In this document: positions 56,091 to 64,000 of the stretch, one piece after another | Position numbering within the stretch: position 1 is the stretch's first letter | Layout of the letters: each line of letters begins with the position of its first letter | Origin: Chaetoderma sp. LZ-2023a | Lineage: Eukaryota > Mollusca > Caudofoveata > Chaetodermatida > Chaetodermatidae | Reading direction: 5' to 3' | Assembly: GCA_034401795.1 (NCBI GenBank) | Contig: CM067370.1 | Span: 102,118,028 to 102,182,027, forward strand | Length of the DNA stretch: 64,000 nt | Notes under the pieces: model-generated | Told to the model about the DNA's origin: nothing | The model's database searches: none | The model's input: only the letters and a program-made list of their open reading frames with translations | Translations under genes and position numbers: made by a program

Positions 56091-58850
56091 TATATAAAAT
56101 TTTATATTTCAGAAGTTGCCCTGAGCACATTTCACTCTCATGATTCTGAATTTATGTCTATGTTGACAAACAACAGACAGAGATCATACCTGACACTACA
56201 AACTTTCATTGAATTCATGAACAATCACACCATGATACAACTCAGTTGCCATAGAAATTGCTGATCTTTTTTCCTAATTATCATATGGAACCCCAGCCAT
56301 ATACATAAAAATATGGGTAGTAATTAATACTTATATGCCTATCAGGATCTGATTGTATTGGTCACTCAGGAAAACTTTTAGTGTGATACTGTACATACAA
56401 CGAGTATTTTTTGTAAACCAGTCATTCTTATTCTAAGTGACAGATATTATTTTCAAAGTAGAACTGAGCCAATCTGTTACTCAACTATTGACCTCATAAT
56501 CAATTACATCGCATATAGTTTGATGTCACCAGTCACTATTATAATTGAGAGACAATACTAACTCTCATAGTAGTCTGTCAGTAAGCATTAATTGGATGTC
56601 TGCAATTTAATAAACAGTCTGTTGATTGTTTTGAGGCTGAGTTTATTTCAAAGTATTCACCAAGTTACACGTAGCTGTATAGTTACCATGAAATTGAGAT
56701 TCTGGGACAAAGCTTGGAGCAGAGCGTAGCTAGAGATGGGTGGAGAGTAACTAAAAGTGGTTTCATCCATTGTGATATAAGTACTGTAATATTTCTCAAG
56801 TAAATTTGTCAAAAAACAGATTGATTTTTTGTTTTATATCCATTCATTCGTTCCATTTCCAGACCAAGAAGAATATTTTGGAAAATTTACCCCTGAAATT
56901 ACAAGCTCGATAACTGAGCCAGTCATTCAGTGTTAAGTCTCCAAAAACAATACTCCTTGGTCTGCAAATGTACATTTTCTCTGCCAAAATATCGGTATTT
57001 GTATGACAACACTCATTGGTAACATCTTTCCAGCGTGCAACAATTTCAGGGTTCATACACCTTGGGCACAATAAAATTCCATACTTTTTCCAAACATATA
57101 TTTCCAAATTCCAGACCACTATAATAATTAGTGACTATAATGACCGAATATTTATAAATATCTTAACACCCTCCTCCCACCCCACCCACAAACCCGACTA
57201 CAAAAACAAAGAATTCAATATCTTACATTGTTGTGGCTTATCTAGTTGAGCAACCCTCCCCAGCCCACCCACCACCACCTTGAAAGTAATGGCTTCCAGT
57301 CATATTATTTTCAAAATATTTAAAAGAATATGCTTTAATTTGTAAAGAATTCCACCTGTATCAAAGAACCACCGTCTTAATGGCCCCAAAAACAACAGGG
57401 GTTGAAATGTTTATAAAATTGTACCTATGACAGGTAGATTTTTTGTAACTGTCACCAAATATTTGTACTTGTGCAAGCAGTGTACCTTTCTAATATAAAA
57501 CAATAACCTGCAAATCCGCCACAATAAAAAGCGTAACCAGCTCTAAGGCATTTAGTAGAAAGCTTGACCCATCTTAACTTGTACGCTTTAAATGGACAAT
57601 ACTGCAAATGCGATTTACTGGAAATAAGAGTTACTACGCACCGGTTTTCCTGACATATAGTCGTGTTTTCTCGGTCGCTCCAAAGCAATGAACCACTTAA
57701 ATATCGGGTGGTATTACTCTCGGAACCTTCCAATAATAATGTATTGGGTCATATAACCCGTCAGATTGGGCGCTAAGTTATTAAAAGCAGCACAGTAACT
57801 AGATTTTTCGTTCACCGTTGGCCATCAAGATTAATCGCGAGAGTCGCACAGAGATTGGTTGAAATAAATCATGTGATTAATTCGTTATGAATGACAACGA
57901 GGGACATGATCAAAATTTTACTACAATAGTAATTTTCATTCATGTCTATTGACATCGGATATCCCGCGAGCCAATCAGAAACTACGAGTGCGCATTATCA
58001 ATTACTATTAACTACGACTGCGCAGTCACACGAGCCATTCCTCATTACTGGTGAATTAGCAGACGCCCCTTCTAGGCTGATTCGTGGCATAATTTTTATT
58101 GTTGAAATTATTAACCGGGATCACAGCGTTCTGTAAGAATGGAATGTTTAGGTTTTTGGAAGTATTTATTTACGAGAATCCAGTTGGATTCCCGTATTTT
58201 TCAATTTCAGGAATATTACGAGAATCGGATTCCCGTAATACGAAAATCTCGCCGTCGCCCTTACTTGTTTACATTCAGTGTGCAAGCGTTGTGGAAGATT
58301 TCAGTGATATTTTATTTGGTTGTTGTCGGATTCATTCGTTCATAGAGTACCTAGCCGAAAAAATCAGATTACGCAAACGCTAAAACATTTTGGCATTAGT
58401 TTGGTATGTTTGATCACGACATAGACCTTTACAGAAAGATGCAGAAATAAGAGGAACCGCACATCACGTAATCTTATTGGTACATCTAATTCTTGGTGTG
58501 TTTTGCTTCGTTCTTACATATTTCCGAGCAGTTTGTACTGGCGAACGAAAACCAGTTCATAAGGTAACCGGTAGCAGGTCTCCTTAAATAGTGATAAGGT
58601 AACCGCATGGCGAATGCGTTCAATTGTTCACCATTACAGCACAGGCCTGAGTAGTGTATGCTTCCATCTACCAAAACCAGAGCTCATGACCTTTCCTTCT
58701 GACCTTACCAATTGATTGTGCCTGGCCAATCGAATCACTTTGTGTCTTTTCATTGAATGAGCCATCGACTTTTTCACAATGAATACATTTAAAAGCTTAA
58801 ATTAGACCAAAAAAGCTTAACATAGATTGATAATTTCTTAGAATATTATC
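56091..58850. other. GTF2H1 intron 5, region with few recognised features
   Basis: Holds a diverged P1 palindrome at about 56860-57000, a hAT-like end CAGGGTTCATACACC at about 57047, and a CpG-richer stretch at 57770-58120 with GAGCCAATCAGAAACTACGA (CCAAT-like). A 93-residue minus frame at 57452-57733 has no recognised family. No GTF2H1 exon was seen. Confidence 0.45.
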
Positions 58851-58990
58851 AGCTCACCTGAGCCATGGCAGACGGCCATCCATCCATCCGTCAAATCGGT
58901 TCTCCTCATTTATGCTTAGACCAATTTCAACCAAATTTGGCTGGTGGGATCCTATGGTGGTAGGCTCCATGACTTCTATTCAGAATTTTG
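58851..58990. repeat. Dispersed repeat H, left part
   Basis: Starts CAGCTCACCTGAGCCATGGC, with CCATCCATCCATCCGTC and GACCAATTTCAACCAAATTTGG. The matching right part resumes at 62220-62826, so the DNA between is a later insertion or rearrangement. Confidence 0.55.
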
Positions 58991-59029
58991 AAAATCATTT
59001 AAAACGCTACTCCAAATATTGTCCATCCA

Positions 59030-60110
59030 TTCATTCGCCCTCTACAAGCTTGTCCGGGCCATAGTTTCAAGACTTATATTTACAATCATGAAACTTGGTG
59101 TGTGTATGCAACATATGGAGACAATGTGCATTGTGCGAACAGTAGGTCAATGTGACCTACCTTTGACCTACTTTTCATGGTTCACTGAATATTACAGTCT
59201 ACAAGCTTGTCCGGGCCATAGTTTCAAGACTTATATGTACGATCATGAAACTTGGTATGTGGATGCACCTTATGGAGATGTGCAGTGTGTAAAAAGTAGG
59301 TCAGTCTAATCTACCCTTGACCTACTTCTCATGGTTCATTGAATATTACCGAAAATCTTTGTCCCGGCTGTAGTTTCGAGAGTTTTTGGATACGGGAACT
59401 AAACTTGATATGTGGATGCATATTAGGGAGGTGATGTGCAGTGTGTGAAAAGTAAGTCAGTATCACCTACTTTTGACCCACTTTTCATGGTTCACTGAAC
59501 ATTACAGTCTACAAATTTGTCCAGGCCATGGTTTTAAGATTTTTGTAGATACGATCATGAAACTTGGTATGTGCATGCATCTTATGGAGCGGATGGGCAG
59601 TGTGTAAAAAGTAAGTCAGTGTGACATACTTTGACCTACTTTTCATGGCACATTGATTATTACTGAAATCTTTTGTCTGGGCTGTAGTTGCAAAAGTTGA
59701 TGCATATTAGGGAGGAGGTGTGCAGTGTATGAAAAGTATGTCAGTGTGGCATAATTTTGACTGGGCTGTAGCTTCCAGAGTTTGGAATATGGGAACTAAA
59801 CTTGATATGTGGATTCATCTTAGGAAGGTGTACTGTCTATGAAGAGTAGGTCAGCGTGACCTACCTTTGACCTACTTTTCATGGTTTATTGAATATTGCA
59901 GAACATGTTAGTCTGGGCTATAATTTCAAGTGTTTGGCATACTGGAACTAAACCTGATGTATGGATGTATTATACGCTGAAGGTTTGTCGCATATGAAAG
60001 GTTGTGACCTACTTTTCATAGTTCACTAAACATGCTTTTGACTTAGTTTTCATGGTTCACTGAACATTACAGAGAATTTTTGTCCAGACCATAGTTTATA
60101 TAGTGTCCCT
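59030..60110. repeat. Tandem repeat with paired AGGTCA half-sites, about 7 units of roughly 155 bp
   Basis: Units share GTCCGGGCCATAGTTTCAAG, ATGAAACTTGGTATGTG, and GTAGGTCAxxGTGACCTACC then TTTGACCTACTTTTCATGG. At 59144-59169 and 59848-59873 the half-sites form a perfect AGGTCA-N3-TGACCT plus a TGACCT-N5-TGACCT. The other units are degraded. Confidence 0.85.
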
Positions 60111-60417
60111 ACAGAGTATGCCTTCGGGGAGCATACATCAGTTTACTGATATGCCTTGTTTTGACCTGCTGAAATTTAACATTACAAAATTGAATTTAAA
60201 GAACAAAACTTTAAGGTTTTTATTGAACTTGAATCAGAAGCTATAAAGCAAACAATTTCTAAAGGTTATATGAGCCCATTGTGAGGAAAGGAGTCAATTC
60301 AATTCTACATGAACTTAAATAAGAAAATAAAAAGAATTCACAAGAAACCCCCCAAAAAAAGATTTTGAGTCGGCAGGATCTTTCAGGGTTGGTCGGGAGA
60401 GGGCAACCAAACTATTA

Positions 60418-62219
60418 TTAGCTCACCTGGCCTGAAAGGCAAAGTAAGCTTATGCCGTCGTGTGTCCGTCCGTCGTCCGTCCATCAACTGTTCCGTTAAA
60501 CGACTTCTCAAGAACCACTGAGCCGATTTCAATTATATTTGGTAGGGAGCATCCTTAGGGGATAGGGATCCAAGTTTGTTCAAATGGAACCCATTGGCCA
60601 ATTTGGCCGGTGTCCATCTTGGATTTCGGCCGATTTTAGGAAACGTCTTTGAAAATCTTCTCTGAAACCACTTGGGAAATCGATTCAAAACTCATGAAAC
60701 ATCATCTAGGGAAAGAGGTAAGCCAGGTTTGTTCAAGAAGACTTGATTGACCAAATGGTTCGGTGACTATCTTGGATGACCTAGTTGTCCCGAAAACGAC
60801 GACTCCAGAACCACTGAAGGGATCGGGCCGAAATTTGGGAGATGTGATTAGGGACTAAGCACCATTAAAGTGTGTGCAAGGGAAGTTGATCCATCAAAAA
60901 ACATGGCCGCCGTGGTCCAATCAAAATGTAGTGTGTTTGGTGGCCATATTGGATTTTTTTATTTGATGGATTTTGAGACCAAAATAGGTTCTATATGTGT
61001 TTTTGGGTATTCTGAGCTCAAATTTGCAATTTTCGAAACCATCGGATCAACGGTATGGCGGCCATCTTGGATTATTTTCCAGACAAAGGCGCCCATACTA
61101 AAGCAATGTGAAATTTAAAATGTCTTCTTCTGGAGAACTACTAGGCCGATTTCAATTATGTTTGGCAGGAAGCATCCTCAGGGCATAGGGATCTGAGTTT
61201 GTTTAAATGAAGCCGATCAGCTAATTTGGCCGGTGGCCATCTTGGATTTCGACCGATTTTGGGAGATGTCTTTAAAAATCTCCGAAACCGCTTGGGGAAT
61301 CGATGCAAAATTTATGAAACCTCATCTAGGGAAAGACGTATGCCAAGTTTGTTCAAGATGATTTGATTAACCGAAGGGTTCGGCGGCCATCTTGGATGAT
61401 CTAGTTTTCCCGAAAACAACTTCCAGAATCGCTGAAGGTATCAAGCCGAAATTCGTGACATATGATTAGGGACTAAGGGCCATTAAAGTTTGTTCACGGG
61501 AAGTTGCTCTGTCAAAAAACATGGCCGCCGTGGGCCAATCAAAATGTAGCGTGTTTGGTGGTCATATTGGATTTTTTTATTCGATGGATTTTGAAGTATG
61601 TTTTTGGGTATACTGAGCTCAAATTTGCAATTTTCGAAACTGTTTGATAAACAGTTTCGTGGCCATCTTGGATAATTTTTTCATCAAAAGCTCCAGTGCT
61701 AAAACAATGGGAAATTTAAAATGTCTTCTCGAGAACTGCTATGCCGATTTCAATTATATTTGGCAGGAAGCATCCTTAGGGCATAGGGATCCAAATTTCT
61801 TCACATGAACCCGATTGGCCATTTTGGATTTCGACCGATTTTAGGAAAGGTCTTTAAAAATGTTCTCCGAAACCGCTTGGGGAATCTTCATCTAGGCCAA
61901 GAGGTAAGCCAAGTTTGTTCAAGAGGACTTGATTGACCAATGGTTTGGCGACTCCTCCAGAACCGTTGAAGGGATCAGGCCGAAATTTTGGCGGTATGAT
62001 TAAGGTCTAAGGGCCATTAAAGTTTATTCATAAGAGGTTGATCCGTCAAAAGAACATGGGCGCCGTGGGCCAATCAATATGTAGCATGTTTGGCGGCCAT
62101 ATTGCACTTGGAAAAATGTCCACAAACTCATTTAAAAGACTACTAAACCACCCACCAACAATTTTGACAAAAATTTATGGTGCTCCATGTGAGTAACACA
62201 GGCCCCTTGGGCCTCTTGT
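60418..62219. repeat. Dispersed repeat G, copy 2, internally repeated
   Basis: Starts TTAGCTCACCTGGCCTGAAA and ends GGCCCCTTGGGCCTCTTGT. Three internal rounds of a 550-600 bp module carry GCCGATTTCAATTATATTTGG, GGCCATCTTGGAT, CATTAAAGTTTGTTC and ATGGCCGCCGTGG. Non-coding. Confidence 0.75.
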
Positions 62220-62826
62220 TTAGCGATGGCCTGGTGGTAGGCTCCAGAACTTCTATTCAGAATTTTGATCGGTTGATTTTCCTGGTGGCCATCTTGGATT
62301 TTTGGAAAGTCATTTAAAACGCTACTCCAATATAAATGGGCCGACTTCAACGAAGCTAGGGTGGACTAATTCTATGCTGGGAGGCACACCTCTAACGAGA
62401 ATTCCGATTGATCAATATTTCCAGTGGCCATCTTGGATTTTCTGAAAATCTGTTAAACGCCTAGTCATTAACCACTGGCCTATTTCAAGAAAACTTGTTT
62501 AGGAGGAGGACCCTAGAGTATTATGCTTCAGACCTTTTATACAGAATTTTTATTGGTCTATTTTTTCGGGGCCCTTCTTGAATTTTCTGAATAATGGCTG
62601 CAAATCATTTAAAATGCTGCTCCTCAGTAACTGTTTAGGCAATTTCAACCAAATTTGCCTCGAAAGATCCTATGGTTGCAGAACTTCTATTCAGAATTTT
62701 GATCGGTCCATTTTTCTGCCGACCATCTTGGATTTTCCAACTCGTTTTGCTGATAAATGTAAAGTATAATGTCTGTTCAAATGCTAATGGTCCAGGTGAG
62801 CATTAAGGCCATTAGGTCTCTTCTCT
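62220..62826. repeat. Dispersed repeat H, right part
   Basis: Repeats AACTTCTATTCAGAATTTTGATCGG and GGCCATCTTGGATTTT about four times and ends GGTGAGCATTAAGGCCATTAGGTC. Confidence 0.55.
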
Positions 62827-64000
62827 TGTACATATTACCAAAAAGTGAGGATCAAGCAAGGGGAGAACTTAGTTTACTTAAATTTCATCTAACCTCATGA
62901 CGCTGGATAGAGATTCTCTATCATTTCATTGTGGGAGTGATTGTCCATCATGGCTTGTCAGGATGAATTCCCCAACATGTCCATGCGGGAAACATTCTCC
63001 ACCATCTCTGCTCATGAAAGACTCCATTATGTCTGCACATGAGCGATTCTCCCTATGTCCGTGCAGTTAGACACAGATGTAAAACTATTTCCACTTGGAA
63101 CAGTTATTCAACTTTAAAACAAGAATTTCGCTGAATGTGCTATTGAAAGATGTTAGCTGCATGGAATGGTGAATAGGCTGCTAAGTAATTGCTTATTTGT
63201 GATGTGAATCTGATTTGGTAAAATGGGTGTTTTGGCATAAAAAGTTGTCTGGGGTAAAAATGTACTCCACAATGCCTTCTGAAATGTACGCAATGCTAAG
63301 TTGCTACAGTAAACATGTCTTATGTGACCACCGTATAGAGAATAAATGATTAGTCACAAATGATATGTGGACTCTTAGCTGCTTAATGGTCAAGCTGGCT
63401 AAAATCAGCCATTTACAGGGGTCTTGAGAAATCTACTTTTGCGGACCAGGAGAGGACAATAGTACTGGATGACTGGCTCACCAGTTGTAAATTTTTGGGT
63501 ACAATATGGTCTTCTCTTGGCGTGCAAAAGGACATTTAATTGCGTAAAAATTCATTGACAAATGAAGTTAATACAAGTCACCATAAGATACATGTATGTC
63601 TTATAAGATAATGGTCAAAAGATCATAATTCTTTAACTGTCTGAATGCAGCTGACCACCAGACAATAATTTTAATTGCCAATATCTCTTGATGTGCTGAA
63701 TATTTTGAAAGCTATTTGACAGAAAGTTTTTGGTGGCTTAGCCACCAACAACTTTCAGTCAAATTATTTTCAAAATATTCAGGATATCCAGAATTAAACC
63801 TCATGGAAACCACCATCTACTGGGCCCAAAGGCAGGTGGTCTCATGTACATGTTTGACTGTTTTTAGCTCGACTTTACGAAGTAAAACAAGCTATTGTGA
63901 TACCCTGCACGTGGTTCGGTGGCATCGGCAGCATTCAATTTGCGTTTAGCTCAACCTTTCTGTTTATATATCATTTTTGGTTAATCATACTAGACCCAAA
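62827..64000. other. GTF2H1 intron 5, end of window
   Basis: No exon found. Palindromes: a diverged P1 copy at about 63420-63535 and a clear P2 hairpin at 63697-63784 (TGAATATTTTGAAAGC arm, loop GGCTTAGCC). Confidence 0.5.

Noticed and set aside
56868-56890. Possible GTF2H1 exon 6 (a GAAGAATATTTTGG stretch)
   Set aside because: The reading does not continue into the p62 BSD2 sequence, and the stretch belongs to a P1 palindrome.
57452-57733. 93-residue minus frame
   Set aside because: Considered as a host exon, but no recognised domain, no convincing splice sites and no neighbour exon.
54240-58260. Possible inverted ends of one element around the Tc1 (GGATTCTCG-rich stretches)
   Set aside because: Similarity is limited to short GGAATCC words and does not form aligned TIRs.
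59030-62826. CRISPR-like array
   Set aside because: Units are 155 bp or more without short conserved repeats and unique spacers; this is animal DNA.

Overview
This is animal (metazoan) nuclear DNA, most likely from a marine invertebrate; the phylum cannot be fixed from the sequence. Two spliced host genes can be supported: five coding exons of GTF2H1 (the p62 subunit of TFIIH) on the plus strand at 35540-43133, and one exon of PIFO (pitchfork/CIMAP3, a cilium-associated protein) on the minus strand at 4981-5135. Both have GT-AG splice sites. No rRNA, tRNA gene, CRISPR array or prokaryotic-style operon was seen. Nearly all the rest is repetitive.

Layout. 1-4578: the end of a hAT DNA transposon with small palindromic elements, apparently inserted in a minus-strand DIRS retrotransposon (copy A3). 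4579-13430: the PIFO exon, a 583-bp hAT-like non-autonomous element with a clean target duplication, two blocks of a roughly 150-bp tandem repeat, a Penelope-like fossil, and a TIR-bounded element containing a near-perfect 70-bp hairpin. 13430-33880: a nest of three DIRS-like retrotransposons. Copy A1 sits in an older DNA-transposon repeat (family C) and is itself split by copy B1 (a second family) and by copy A2 (the same family as A1). 33883-35155: a decayed Tc1/mariner element.

35531-64000: GTF2H1 exons for the first 203 codons, then an intron that runs at least 20.8 kb to the window end. The introns hold TTAA-flanked palindromic MITEs, a hAT-like element, a tRNA-derived SINE, a third DIRS-like copy of family B (B2, 45208-54114) with a family C element inside it, a nearly intact Tc1 element (54432-56088), and a mosaic of repeats at 58851-62826. 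One tandem repeat in that mosaic carries perfect paired AGGTCA half-sites.

The two host genes are divergent (PIFO leftward, GTF2H1 rightward) and about 30 kb apart, with the gap filled by transposons. I see no new multi-gene system. The most unusual signals are the nested DIRS copies, the nuclear-receptor-like half-site array, the palindromic MITE families, the long 10.5-kb hairpin, and a Tc1 transposase that is open throughout but has Asn at the first catalytic Asp.
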